A DNA stretch of 64,000 nt from Parabacteroides sp. TM07-1AC (GCF_003480915.1 NZ_QUKD01000006.1:186001-250000); one strand, 5' to 3'; positions 8,926 through 17,341 are shown, counted from the first letter of the stretch. Notes: generated from the sequence alone by a model not told the origin. Program-made: numbers and translations.

Positions 8926-9196
8926 AAGCCCAAAATGTTGCTGGCATATAACTACAACTACCACATTGTCTAATGTTTGTTGTGGTTTCAAATTCTGTAT
9001 GTTTCTCTATATATGTATAACAAGGATATAACCAAGAATTTCCTTCAGGTTCTTTTTCTGTATCCCATGATAAGGCTTCTATATTACTTTTAGTAAGGTC
9101 AGATATGGGAGTTGCATTTACTTGTTGATTAAAATTCCATTTGATAAAGGAACATGTAGCTATTGTAATAACTAAATAGGCGATTTTTTTATTCAT
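8897..9196 (-). CDS. NVEALA-family exported peptide
   Basis: The 99-residue protein has a basic N-terminus and a hydrophobic segment (MNKKIAYLVITIATCSF), then the family motif, here LTKSNIEALS, around residues 34-43. A Cys-containing C-terminal half follows (YPCYTY, RQCGSCSYMP, EGECKGSL). NVEALA proteins are a Bacteroidetes family of small exported proteins of unknown function, typically next to a 6-bladed propeller lipoprotein, as here. The five Cys after the signal segment suggest disulfides or metal binding (inference). It is the first gene of the four-gene AT-rich cassette. An inverted repeat at 9274-9295 lies about 80 bases upstream. Confidence 0.75.
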   Translation of the reverse strand: MNKKIAYLVITIATCSFIKWNFNQQVNATPISDLTKSNIEALSWDTEKEPEGNSWLYPCYTYIEKHTEFETTTNIRQCGSCSYMPATFWAYEGECKGSL

Positions 9197-9273
9197 ATTA
9201 TATTTATTTTATTTGTTTGCAATAAAGAAATTTGAAGATGAGAAATACAATAATTCTAATCTCTTTTAATTTT

Positions 9274-9295
9274 TGATCGATGATAAAATCGATCA
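9274..9295. promoter_or_regulatory. Inverted repeat upstream of the NVEALA gene
   Basis: TGATCGAT (9274-9281) and ATCGATCA (9288-9295) are perfect inverted copies separated by 6 bases. The site is about 80 bases upstream of the NVEALA start codon and could be an operator. No clear TAnnTTTG box was found nearby. Confidence 0.35.
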
Positions 9296-9349
9296 CTCTC
9301 TTGTTTTATCTTGTCTTGTTGGATTTTTATGTATTTTAAGTAATTTATT

Positions 9350-9380
9350 AAGAGAGGTGACCATTGCGGTCACCTCTCTT
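9350..9380 (-). terminator. Terminator of the SusC/SusD transcript
   Basis: A perfect 13-bp stem (9350-9362 with 9368-9380) closes a 5-base loop about 40 bases beyond the SusD stop. The AT-rich flank on the minus strand is consistent with intrinsic termination. Confidence 0.7.
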
Positions 9381-9419
9381 CTTTCATCAATTATGTTGAA
9401 TACTTAGTTTTGGGTTTCT

Positions 9420-11081
9420 TTAGTTTTCCCACCAAACACGGCCATGTTCGCTATCCAAACGACCGAAGTTAGATTCCTTTTGCATATCTTCCAAGCGTTT
9501 TACCTGGTTAGCATAGTTAGGAGAACCATCTGCCGGCATAGTGAATTTTTTGCGGCGTGGAACTTGCTGTAATTCGCCGTATACATGGATCGGTTCCCAA
9601 GTGACCAGAGTAGAGGTTGTACTCGGATAGCCTACGCGTTTGTACATCGCCCACGATTCATTGTTGTTCTTGAAGTGTTCTATCCAAGTCTGGCAATAAA
9701 TCTGTTCTTTCGCCATAGACGGGTTCCAAGCGATACCTTCTTGTGCCATGTACTCCTCGATTTCAGCATCTGTAATAGCTTCGTAATTGTTGATTTTGCA
9801 ATAGTCAGCTATCTTGCTCCAGAATTTCAAAGAAGCTTTTACTCCTTCTTCATACCATTCCTGGGCAGTCTTGCCACTGGCAACACCTTCCAATGTAAAT
9901 TCGGCAGCCATGAAACAGAAGTCTGCGTATGTTACCAATGGTACCCAACCGCCTGCTGTACCTTCGTCTTGTGCTCCCTTCCACAGACGGGTCTGCGGAC
10001 GATTCATCGGACGCATGTCGATATCATCCAGATAACGCGAAGTACGGCAAACGTCTTCTGCCTGCAAATCATAACTTACATGACCACCTTCCCAACGGCT
10101 CAAATCAGTCGGAATGATTTGTTTAGGAGTTGTTGTTTCCAGTGCATTGAATGCAGCGACATTTTCCGGAGTCAAGTTGTTGATCTGGAAGAACAGACGT
10201 TTACGCGGGTCGTTGTACTTTTTCAGATAATTCATGAAGCAAACAGAGGCACGGTCCATGTCTATGACCGAATGCCAGTCACCCAATGTAGTCCAGTGAT
10301 TATCGAAATAAAGGACGAAGCTATCATCGATGTTGTCGAATATATTACCGGATGACAATACTTCTCGTGCAATGGCTTTAGCTTCTTCCGGTTTCCGGTT
10401 CAACAGGCGCAAAGCCAGGCGTAGGCGGACAGCATTAGTCGCTTTCACCCATTTGGACATGTCGCCACCATATGCCAAGTCGTAATTTTTGAAAGAAATC
10501 TGGCTTGTAGCGGTCGCTAGTTTATTGGCCGCTTCTTTCAGCTCCTGATTCCAGATGGTGTACAACTCTTCTTGTGTTTGAAATGCCGGTTCGAGGATTT
10601 CCGGACGTCCGTTACGTGTTCCCCAGGCGTCTGTATAAGCCAATGAACCGTATACGTCGGAGGTTTGGATACCTTTGGTGATCAGCAGGACACGGGCTAC
10701 TTCTATCAAGTTGCTGTAAGCTGCTTCCTGTTCCGGTAAATTTGCCTGGATGTAATAAGGGATATGTGTTGCGTACTTTCCTGCAGTATTGTAGTTACTG
10801 TAGACTGTACCTCCCCATCCGGCACACTCTGTAAAGTTTACCGTTCCATAGCCCCAGATACCTGTACAATACTGCATCCAGCGTAAGCGGCAGGCATAAG
10901 AATCTGCCCAAGTTTCTCCGGCATTGAGCATGGCGTTTTCTACCTGATAGAGGTATACTTCCGGATCGACCTCATACACCGTATCGGGATTCTTGTTGAT
11001 TTCGGTAAAATCTGCATCGCAGGAGGTCAATGCAGTTATAGATGCTAAAGCACCGAAAATATAATATTTAATCTTTTTCAT
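9420..11081 (-). CDS. SusD/RagB-like nutrient-binding lipoprotein (SusD-like_2 type)
   Basis: The start chosen is the ATG at 11081, giving MKKIKYYIFGALASITALTSC with a lipobox (LTSC). An in-frame extension to 11153 would run into the SusC gene and spoil the signal. The mature start DADFTEINKNPDTVYEVDPE and the tryptophan-rich SYACRLRWMQY segment match the SusD-like_2 branch often seen with smaller or non-classical ligands. It should form the surface lid on the SusC channel encoded just upstream, with a 16-base gap. No glycosidase accompanies the pair, so the ligand cannot be inferred; this branch also includes importers of peptides and other compounds. Confidence 0.88.
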   Translation of the reverse strand: MKKIKYYIFGALASITALTSCDADFTEINKNPDTVYEVDPEVYLYQVENAMLNAGETWADSYACRLRWMQYCTGIWGYGTVNFTECAGWGGTVYSNYNTAGKYATHIPYYIQANLPEQEAAYSNLIEVARVLLITKGIQTSDVYGSLAYTDAWGTRNGRPEILEPAFQTQEELYTIWNQELKEAANKLATATSQISFKNYDLAYGGDMSKWVKATNAVRLRLALRLLNRKPEEAKAIAREVLSSGNIFDNIDDSFVLYFDNHWTTLGDWHSVIDMDRASVCFMNYLKKYNDPRKRLFFQINNLTPENVAAFNALETTTPKQIIPTDLSRWEGGHVSYDLQAEDVCRTSRYLDDIDMRPMNRPQTRLWKGAQDEGTAGGWVPLVTYADFCFMAAEFTLEGVASGKTAQEWYEEGVKASLKFWSKIADYCKINNYEAITDAEIEEYMAQEGIAWNPSMAKEQIYCQTWIEHFKNNNESWAMYKRVGYPSTTSTLVTWEPIHVYGELQQVPRRKKFTMPADGSPNYANQVKRLEDMQKESNFGRLDSEHGRVWWEN

Positions 11082-11097
11082 TTGACTATACGTTTGA

Positions 11098-14000
11098 TTA
11101 GAATGAAACATTAACACTGAAACCGATGTTGCGAGAGAATACCGCACCACCACTTTCCATATATTCGGAACTGTAAGTTGTGTTCAAACCTTCCGGATGA
11201 ATGTTGTCGGGCAGACTGTTGTACAGGAAGCCTAAGTTACGTGCCATCAAACCGACGCTTACATTCTGCATATATGCTTTTTCTACCCATTTTTTAGGTA
11301 ATTGCCAATGTACGGAAACTTCACGCAAAGCAATCCATGAGCATTTGTGGATACCTTCTTCACGGATACCGCTTGACCAACTATATACATTGTCGTAATA
11401 CTTGTAAGCCGACAGCGGTTCAACCAATCCTTTTTCGTAAGCAGCCTGATAGCTCATACCGGAAACGTCCACACCTTTGATTTCTGTGCCAGGCATGAAT
11501 ACGCCTTCCGGAATGACACCGTCGTTCACTGTTCTTCCATCGGCCAATGTACGAGGTAGACCGCCATATTGCGTATCGCGACCGGCCAGTGAAGACTTGA
11601 TATTACCGGAATTCATACCATAGTAATAACTAGCAGAGAAGATATCACCACCGAAGCGGGCATCGATTACTGCATTTACTGTAACACCTTTCCAGCTTAC
11701 GGAAGTATTGGCACCCCACAAGAACTTGGGTTGCAGAGAACCGATTTTTACACTCTTGTTTGAACGAGGATAAGAACCGTCTGCATTCAGTAATTTTTCA
11801 CCCTTTTCGTTGCGTGTGTAACCATACGAAGTATAGATATCACCGTAAGAACCACCTACGGTAGCCCATCCTTGTGTATCTGTACCACCACCTAACAACT
11901 GATATTTGTCAACACCTTCAAACAGGGAAACGATTTTATTTGTATTGCGTGTCAAGTTGAATGACAAGTCCCAACGCCAATCTTTCGTTTCAATCGGAGT
12001 ACCGGTGATCAATAATTCGATACCTTTGTTCTGGATGTCACCGGCATTGATCCAACGCTTGCCTACACCCGATTCAGATGCGATTGGCAAACCTAAGATT
12101 TGGTTCTTTGTATTGGTCTTATACCAAGCAAAGTCGAAACCTAAACGGTTCTTTAAGAAACGCATATCCAAACCAACTTCGATGGAGTGCTGTTTTTCTG
12201 GTTTCAAATTTAAATTAGGTAATTCATCCTTATCGAATTTGTAATACGGATAGGTTCCGCTATTCAATTGATTATCGAATGTGTTGTCGAAAGCATAGTA
12301 ACCAGTACCGGTCGTTAAATACGGTGAACAGTCATTACCTACAATGGCGTAAGAAGCTCTTAACTTACCGAAAGAGATGAACTCCGGCATGTGTTCGCGC
12401 AGGCCTTCAACAAATAACCAAGAGGCACCTACCGACGGATAGAAGTAAGAAGTATTACCTGTACCGTTTTCGTAGATCAATGCAGACGACCAGTCGTTAC
12501 GTCCGGTGATATCCAGGAAGTAAACGCCTTTATAGTCCATATTGGCGAAAGCATAGATAGAATTGATACGTTTCCGATTGGTGTTGTATCTTACTTCTGT
12601 TTCAGCTCGTTGTACAGAGTTGGTCATGTCAAACAGACCAGGCACACGCAAACCGTTCTTTGAATCGGTTTTATGATAACCACTCTTTGTGTCCCACTGC
12701 TCAACAGCCACACTACCACTAATGTTGAAGTCGTCGAACGAATGGTTGGCAGTCAACATACCAGTAATCTTGTACTGGTCTTTCTTATTTTCATGAATTT
12801 TGTAAGCTGCCCCGTCATATTTACTGGCGCCTGTTGCCATTACTTTTGACTCGTTGGTAGTGTACAATTTATAGATGTCACCTTTTACCTTTACAGACAA
12901 CCAATCCAATAATTTCAGATCCAGATTCAAGTATCCGCGTACACTCATTTCATCTTGTGTGTAGATGTTTTCCAGGTAATCGTAGATGGTTTTAGAGTAA
13001 CCGTACGGGTCCATTGAGTTGTAACCGTCGCCTGCCGGACTGATATAACGTTTGTCTTTCAGCCAATAGTCTGTATCATATTCACGGGCGATGCTGTACA
13101 TGAAGTCGTAGATCGGAGATCCTGAGCCACCCTGCCGAGTCGGGTTTTGTGCCGTTGATTCAATATAAGAGAAACCACCTTCTGCTTTCAAACGAGAACT
13201 AATATCGTGTGACGCGTTTAAGCTGAATGAATTACGTTTAAACTCGTTGTTGAAAGTCAAACCATCGGAATTCAGATTAGAATAAGAAAAGCGGAATGCA
13301 CTTTTTTCAGAACCACCTTGCAATGCCACGTTCGTGTTCATGTAACGACCGGTCTTATACAAATTTTGCAAGTTGTTTGTTTTGGCAGAATAGTTCATTT
13401 CCTGACCGTCTACATAGAACGGCTTGCCGTCGAAACGCGGTCCGAAACTACGTCCGGCTGAGGTATAACGGTTTTCTGTGCCATCCTCGTTCAATGCCCA
13501 CACAGGTGATGAACCCGAACCGAATTCATTTTGTAAATCGGGGGTTGCATAAATCTTTTCCCATTGTTGTGTGTGAGAAACGGAAATACCGATACCTTCA
13601 CCTTTGCGCCCTTTCTTAGTAGTAATCAAGATTACACCATTGGCAGCACGCGAACCGTACAAGGCGGTAGCGGCAGCACCTTTCAAGACAGACATAGACT
13701 CGAAGTCATCGGAGTTCAAGTTCTTCAAATCGTTACCCCAGTCTTGACCTTGACCGGTTTTTGTTACTTCATTGTCGATGATAATACCGTCGATCACGAA
13801 AATCGGCTGGTTATTACCTCCTAAAGAAGTGTTACCACGGATGATGATACGTTGTGAAGATTGCGGACCGGAGTTACCCATGTTGATTTGTACACCGGCC
13901 ACTTTACCTTGCAAACCGTTGATCGGGTTAGGAGAGTTTACTTTGGCGATTTCATCTCCTTTCAGTTCGGTCATGGAGTAACCCAGTGATTTTTTGTCAC

Positions 14001-14388
14001 GTGACATACCCAAGGCAGTTACTACAACTTCATCCAAAGCCTGTGAGTCTTCTTCCAGAAAGATTTTCAGCGTTGCCTGTCCGTTGTAAGCAACTTCCTT
14101 TGTTTTATATCCGACAAAAGAAATTTGTAATACCTGTCCTTTTTTGACATTTTCCAGTGTGAATTTGCCATCGAGGTCAGTCATAATACCATTAGTGGTG
14201 CCTTTGATTACTACGGAGGCTCCGATTACAGGACCCAATGCGTCCTCTACGATTCCTGTAAGTTTCCCACTCTGTTGGGAAATGTTTACACTTTGCTTGT
14301 CGGGCAATAAGTCAGCGTAGGCTCCTACTGGAGAAGCTAATGCGCCGGCAAGCAAAATTAAGCTCGGAAATTTCAATCTTTTAGACAT
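11098..14388 (-). CDS. SusC/RagA-family TonB-linked outer membrane transporter
   Basis: The 1096-residue protein has a signal peptide to about residue 25, then a carboxypeptidase-regulatory-like domain (residues about 43-115; GIVEDALGPVIGAS, TDLDGKFTLENV, ISFVGYKTKEV). A TonB box with the plug onset (LDEVVVTALG) follows, then the plug (NPINGLQGKVAGVQI, VIDGIIIDNE, SVLKGAAATALYGSRAANG) and a long barrel ending in the aromatic terminus FSVNVSF. It imports a ligand across the outer membrane together with the SusD partner, using TonB energy. There is no STN domain, so direct ECF/FecR signalling is not expected. The 520-base upstream region carries two copies of a GTTCTAnTAGAAC palindrome that probably bind its regulator. 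Confidence 0.93.
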   Translation of the reverse strand: MSKRLKFPSLILLAGALASPVGAYADLLPDKQSVNISQQSGKLTGIVEDALGPVIGASVVIKGTTNGIMTDLDGKFTLENVKKGQVLQISFVGYKTKEVAYNGQATLKIFLEEDSQALDEVVVTALGMSRDKKSLGYSMTELKGDEIAKVNSPNPINGLQGKVAGVQINMGNSGPQSSQRIIIRGNTSLGGNNQPIFVIDGIIIDNEVTKTGQGQDWGNDLKNLNSDDFESMSVLKGAAATALYGSRAANGVILITTKKGRKGEGIGISVSHTQQWEKIYATPDLQNEFGSGSSPVWALNEDGTENRYTSAGRSFGPRFDGKPFYVDGQEMNYSAKTNNLQNLYKTGRYMNTNVALQGGSEKSAFRFSYSNLNSDGLTFNNEFKRNSFSLNASHDISSRLKAEGGFSYIESTAQNPTRQGGSGSPIYDFMYSIAREYDTDYWLKDKRYISPAGDGYNSMDPYGYSKTIYDYLENIYTQDEMSVRGYLNLDLKLLDWLSVKVKGDIYKLYTTNESKVMATGASKYDGAAYKIHENKKDQYKITGMLTANHSFDDFNISGSVAVEQWDTKSGYHKTDSKNGLRVPGLFDMTNSVQRAETEVRYNTNRKRINSIYAFANMDYKGVYFLDITGRNDWSSALIYENGTGNTSYFYPSVGASWLFVEGLREHMPEFISFGKLRASYAIVGNDCSPYLTTGTGYYAFDNTFDNQLNSGTYPYYKFDKDELPNLNLKPEKQHSIEVGLDMRFLKNRLGFDFAWYKTNTKNQILGLPIASESGVGKRWINAGDIQNKGIELLITGTPIETKDWRWDLSFNLTRNTNKIVSLFEGVDKYQLLGGGTDTQGWATVGGSYGDIYTSYGYTRNEKGEKLLNADGSYPRSNKSVKIGSLQPKFLWGANTSVSWKGVTVNAVIDARFGGDIFSASYYYGMNSGNIKSSLAGRDTQYGGLPRTLADGRTVNDGVIPEGVFMPGTEIKGVDVSGMSYQAAYEKGLVEPLSAYKYYDNVYSWSSGIREEGIHKCSWIALREVSVHWQLPKKWVEKAYMQNVSVGLMARNLGFLYNSLPDNIHPEGLNTTYSSEYMESGGAVFSRNIGFSVNVSF

Positions 14389-14455
14389 AAGCGTTTGATT
14401 TATAAGTAAAAATAGATGTGTGTATAATTTGTTTAAGTATGATTGAATTAATCGT

Positions 14456-14470
14456 AGTTCTAGTAGAACT
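14456..14470. promoter_or_regulatory. Palindromic operator candidate, copy 1
   Basis: AGTTCTAGTAGAACT is a perfect 7-bp inverted repeat with a one-base centre, 68 bases upstream of the SusC start. The same core recurs at 14665. Confidence 0.6.
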
Positions 14471-14559
14471 CTTTCATAATTTCTTCAAAAACCAGATTAG
14501 CAGTTAACATTTCACTTTTTGATTATATTATTTAATAACTAATTACAACTAATTTGAGA

Positions 14560-14567
14560 CAAAATTA
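14560..14567 (-). promoter_or_regulatory. Possible -7 box for the SusC/SusD genes
   Basis: On the minus strand this reads TAATTTTG, fitting TAnnTTTG, about 172 bases upstream of the SusC ATG. It lies between the two palindromes. No convincing -33 element is visible at the expected spacing. Confidence 0.35.
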
Positions 14568-14664
14568 ACCTTTTTAGCGCACACACTCATCTTATTAATC
14601 TTCCTAAATTAAATTTAGTCTATTTTAAGCCTGTATATCAGCTTTCTTTTTGACAGAATTCCAT

Positions 14665-14679
14665 AGTTCTACTAGAACA
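14665..14679. promoter_or_regulatory. Palindromic operator candidate, copy 2
   Basis: AGTTCTACTAGAACA shares the GTTCTAnTAGAAC core with the copy at 14456 (13-bp core perfectly palindromic around the centre base). The two centres are 209 bases apart, roughly 20 helical turns, so both face the same side of the DNA and could be bridged by one protein. Confidence 0.55.
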
Positions 14680-14911
14680 ATATCATAATAAAAAACATTA
14701 TAATGTAACTATATATTTAAAAATCACTATGTTGTATTTGAATTTAATCGAAAGACACTCTTTTTCTATAATTGTTTTTATATGTTAAAATATGGCGTCT
14801 CGCTATTTTTTCTTGATCCTCAAAAATCCTTTCTTTGTAATTAGTTGTTATTTAAGTAATAAGGTGAAAACATAACAGGAATACAACTTTACATTATAAA
14901 AAAGCAATAAT

Positions 14912-15466
14912 ATGAATGACGGTTCGAAAAAAGTAGTAATTCTTCTGGCTCATCCTAACCTGAAAGAATCACAGGCAAACAAAGCTTTAGCCGATGCAGT
15001 AAAGGATATTGACGGTGTGATGGTATACGATCTGTATGAATATCAGGATCAGTCTTTTGATGTAAATCGGTGGAGTACGATCATCTCTGATGCTTCAATG
15101 GTTATTTTTCAGTTCCCTTTTCATTGGATGTCGGCTCCTTCGCTTTTGAAAAGGTGGTTGGATGAAGTTTTCACTTCGTTGGCGAAGACACCTGCCGTAG
15201 CCGGTAAACCGTTGCAGATCGTCACGACAACTGGGTCGGAATATGCAGCTTACCGCAGTGGCGGACGAAATTGTTTTACAATGGATGAACTTTTGCGTCC
15301 TTATCAGGGATGTGCGATACATGCCGGAATGGTCTGGAATACACCGTTGGTTGTCTATGGAATGGGTAGTGGAGATGCTTCCAGAAATATAGTGGCAGGA
15401 GCTGAAGCCTATAAGCAGCGGGTAGAAGAAGTATTGACCAGTCATACAACGCAGAATATCTGGTGA
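14912..15466 (+). CDS. NAD(P)H-dependent flavodoxin-fold oxidoreductase (KefF/MdaB-like)
   Basis: The 184-residue cytoplasmic protein matches the flavodoxin-like NAD(P)H:quinone reductase family in size and pattern. It has the N-terminal strand-loop KVVILLAHPNLKESQANKAL, FQFPFHWMSAPSLLKRWLDEVF at residues about 66-87, and the TTTGSE and YRSGG loops that contact flavin and nicotinamide. Typical activity is two-electron reduction of quinones or other electrophiles with FMN or FAD. It is transcribed divergently from the SusC/SusD genes and shares their 520-base regulatory region, so the GTTCTAnTAGAAC sites may control it too. The start ATG is the first in frame. Substrate unknown. Confidence 0.85.
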   Translation: MNDGSKKVVILLAHPNLKESQANKALADAVKDIDGVMVYDLYEYQDQSFDVNRWSTIISDASMVIFQFPFHWMSAPSLLKRWLDEVFTSLAKTPAVAGKPLQIVTTTGSEYAAYRSGGRNCFTMDELLRPYQGCAIHAGMVWNTPLVVYGMGSGDASRNIVAGAEAYKQRVEEVLTSHTTQNIW

Positions 15467-15498
15467 TTATAATGTAATGTGACTTGAATAACTATACG

Positions 15499-15520
15499 TG
15501 GCAACCAGAATCAGTTGCCA
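15499..15520 (+). terminator. Small hairpin after the oxidoreductase gene
   Basis: TGGCAAC (15499-15505) pairs with GTTGCCA (15514-15520), 33 bases past the stop. There is no T-tract, so it may act together with the large palindromic repeat that follows. Confidence 0.35.
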
Positions 15521-15529
15521 ATCTAATCG

Positions 15530-15617
15530 CCTGTCGATAATTGTGGGCAAGCCTGTTGATAATTGTCAGCAAACCTGCCCACAATTGTCAACAGGCTTGT
15601 TCATAATTATCGACAGG
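15530..15617. repeat. Four 22-bp palindromic units forming one large inverted repeat
   Basis: Four consecutive 22-base units (15530, 15552, 15574, 15596) share the plan C(C/T)TG-n5-7-AATT-n. Each is roughly self-complementary about its central AATT. Units 1 and 4 are also inverted copies of each other (19 of 22 bases), and so, less closely, are units 2 and 3. The 88-base block can therefore fold as one long hairpin or four small ones. It looks like a REP/MITE-type intergenic element and may also terminate transcription. Confidence 0.75.
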
Positions 15618-15736
15618 TAAAAAAGACAGGAGTTTTCAATCTTATTGTGCGGACGAAATTATTGGATGAAGGCAATTGTATTGGATTAATTTAAGAACTT
15701 TCTTCTACAAACCCTTTTATATCAGTAAAAAATATC

Positions 15737-15744
15737 TATTTTTG
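15737..15744 (+). promoter_or_regulatory. -7 promoter box for the Tat oxidoreductase gene
   Basis: TATTTTTG fits TAnnTTTG and lies 57 bases before the ATG at 15801. The -33 region is only T-rich (around 15715). The start of transcription would be near 15750, giving a leader of about 50 bases. Confidence 0.5.
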
Positions 15745-15762
15745 CGAAGTTGATGTTTTTAA

Positions 15763-15776
15763 TGTTTGCGCAAACA
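15763..15776. promoter_or_regulatory. 14-bp palindrome in the leader of the Tat oxidoreductase gene
   Basis: TGTTTGCGCAAACA is a perfect palindrome just downstream of the predicted transcription start and 25 bases before the ATG. The symmetric GC centre is reminiscent of LacI- or TetR-type operators. The regulator is unknown. Confidence 0.45.
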
Positions 15777-15800
15777 ATTAATTATCTAATATAAAATACC

Positions 15801-17237
15801 ATGAAATCAGAAGACATCTCACGCCGCTCGTTTCTGAAGCGGGCATTGGCTTTATCGGCAGCAACTGCAGTTCCTTCGTTTTGGATCCCTTCGAAGGCGG
15901 GTGCAATGCCGGGCGTACCGTTCGTAAGTGCGAACGAAAAAGTAAATATTGCATTTATTGGCATTGGTAACCGGGGAGGTGAGATTGCCAAAGAATTGTA
16001 TAAAACCGGATTGTGTAATGTCGTAGCCCTTTGTGATGTAGACATGGGTGCGGCGCATACACAGGAACTGATCTCTATGTTCCCCAAAGTGCCCCGTTAC
16101 CAGGATTTCCGTAAGATGTTCGACCAAATGGCGGATAAGATCGATGCTGTAACGGTAGGCGTTCCCGACCATGCTCATTTCCCGATTACGATGGAAGCAA
16201 TGGCTCATGGCAAACATGTATATGTAGAAAAGCCGATGGCCCGTACTTTCCAGGAAATAGAACTGATGATGCGGGGTGAAAAGAAATATGGTGTTGTTAC
16301 ACAAATGGGTAACCAGGGACACTCGGAAGCAAATTACTTCCAGTTCAAAGCCTGGAAAGAAGCCGGATTGATCAAGGATGTGACAGCTATCACAGCTCAT
16401 ATGAACTCTCCGCGCCGTTGGCATGGCTGGAATCCGAATATCAAACATATGCCGATGGGTGAACCGATTCCTGAAACAATGGATTGGGATACCTGGCTGG
16501 GTGTAGTGCAGCACCATGATTATAATCATGATTATCATATGGGACAGTGGCGTTGCTGGTATGATTTCGGTATGGGCGCGCTGGGAGATTGGGGAGCACA
16601 TATCCTCGATACGGCTCATGAATTTCTGGATATGGGATTGCCCTCGGAAGTGAATCCTTTATATCTGAAAGATCATAATCCATTCTTCTTCCCGATGTCT
16701 TCCACGATCCTGTTCAAATTCCCTGAAAGGGGAAATATGCCGGCAATAGATGTGACCTGGTATGATGGTTTGGATAATATTCCTCCTGTACCGGAAAACT
16801 TCGGTTCCTCTGATGTCGACCCGAATATACCGACTGTAGCCGGAGGTAAACTTCAATTGATGAAGTTGAACCCGGGTAAGGAGATTTATACGAAAACGTT
16901 GACGTTCAAAGGTGGTTCTCATGGCAGTACCTTGTCTGTCATTCCGGATAAGATTGCGAAGGATTTGAATCCGGCTCTTCCTGAATATCAGAAAAGCCCG
17001 TCGAATCATTATGCCAACTTCCTGCTGGCTTGCCAGGGAAAGGAAAAGACACGTTCACCGTTCTCCATTGCCGGTCCGTTAAGCCAGGTCTTCTGTCTCG
17101 GAGTATTGGCTCAGCGCTTGAATCGTAAGCTGGTGCTCGATCGTGAGACGAAAGAGATCGTCAATGACGATTTTGCTAACCGGATGCTTTCCGGCCAGCC
17201 TCCGCGTAAAGGATGGGAAGAATATTATACTATTTAG
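15801..17237 (+). CDS. Tat-exported Gfo/Idh/MocA-family oxidoreductase
   Basis: The 478-residue protein opens with a twin-arginine signal (SRRSFLKRA plus hydrophobic stretch to about residue 35), so it folds with its cofactor before export to the periplasm. Residues about 46-165 are a Rossmann NAD(P) domain: VNIAFIGIGNRGGEIAKEL, then VALCDVD, and EKPMARTFQEIE with the family Lys-Pro. The C-terminal half is the usual alpha/beta substrate domain, rich in His and Trp (HMNSPRRWHGWNPN). Exported relatives include sugar dehydrogenases and NAD-dependent glycosidases of the GH109 kind. Which applies here is not decidable, but the adjacent mannosidase locus makes a sugar substrate likely. A terminator follows 30 bases after the stop. 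Confidence 0.87.
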   Translation: MKSEDISRRSFLKRALALSAATAVPSFWIPSKAGAMPGVPFVSANEKVNIAFIGIGNRGGEIAKELYKTGLCNVVALCDVDMGAAHTQELISMFPKVPRYQDFRKMFDQMADKIDAVTVGVPDHAHFPITMEAMAHGKHVYVEKPMARTFQEIELMMRGEKKYGVVTQMGNQGHSEANYFQFKAWKEAGLIKDVTAITAHMNSPRRWHGWNPNIKHMPMGEPIPETMDWDTWLGVVQHHDYNHDYHMGQWRCWYDFGMGALGDWGAHILDTAHEFLDMGLPSEVNPLYLKDHNPFFFPMSSTILFKFPERGNMPAIDVTWYDGLDNIPPVPENFGSSDVDPNIPTVAGGKLQLMKLNPGKEIYTKTLTFKGGSHGSTLSVIPDKIAKDLNPALPEYQKSPSNHYANFLLACQGKEKTRSPFSIAGPLSQVFCLGVLAQRLNRKLVLDRETKEIVNDDFANRMLSGQPPRKGWEEYYTI

Positions 17238-17267
17238 TAAAAAACTTTTTATTGATATTGATTGAAG

Positions 17268-17300
17268 AGACAAGCCTGTAGGAGCAGGCTTGTCTTTTTT
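17268..17300 (+). terminator. Intrinsic terminator after the Gfo/Idh/MocA gene
   Basis: A perfect 11-bp stem (17268-17278 with 17285-17295), a 6-base loop and a run of T immediately after. Confidence 0.9.
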
Positions 17301-17333
17301 TATGCAAAAAACGTATCTTATAGAATAATTCTA

Positions 17334-17341
17334 TACTTTTG
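17334..17341 (+). promoter_or_regulatory. -7 promoter box for the ECF sigma operon
   Basis: TACTTTTG fits TAnnTTTG, 43 bases before the sigma gene ATG and just after a terminator. No clear TTTG -33 element is visible. Confidence 0.45.

Noticed and set aside
9585..10355. 256-codon open frame opposite the susD-like gene
   Set aside because: Antisense shadow; the SusD-like protein is clearly the real product.
15530..15617. Possible CRISPR array from the regularly spaced 22-bp units
   Set aside because: The units are contiguous without unique spacers, are palindromic, and there are no cas genes nearby.
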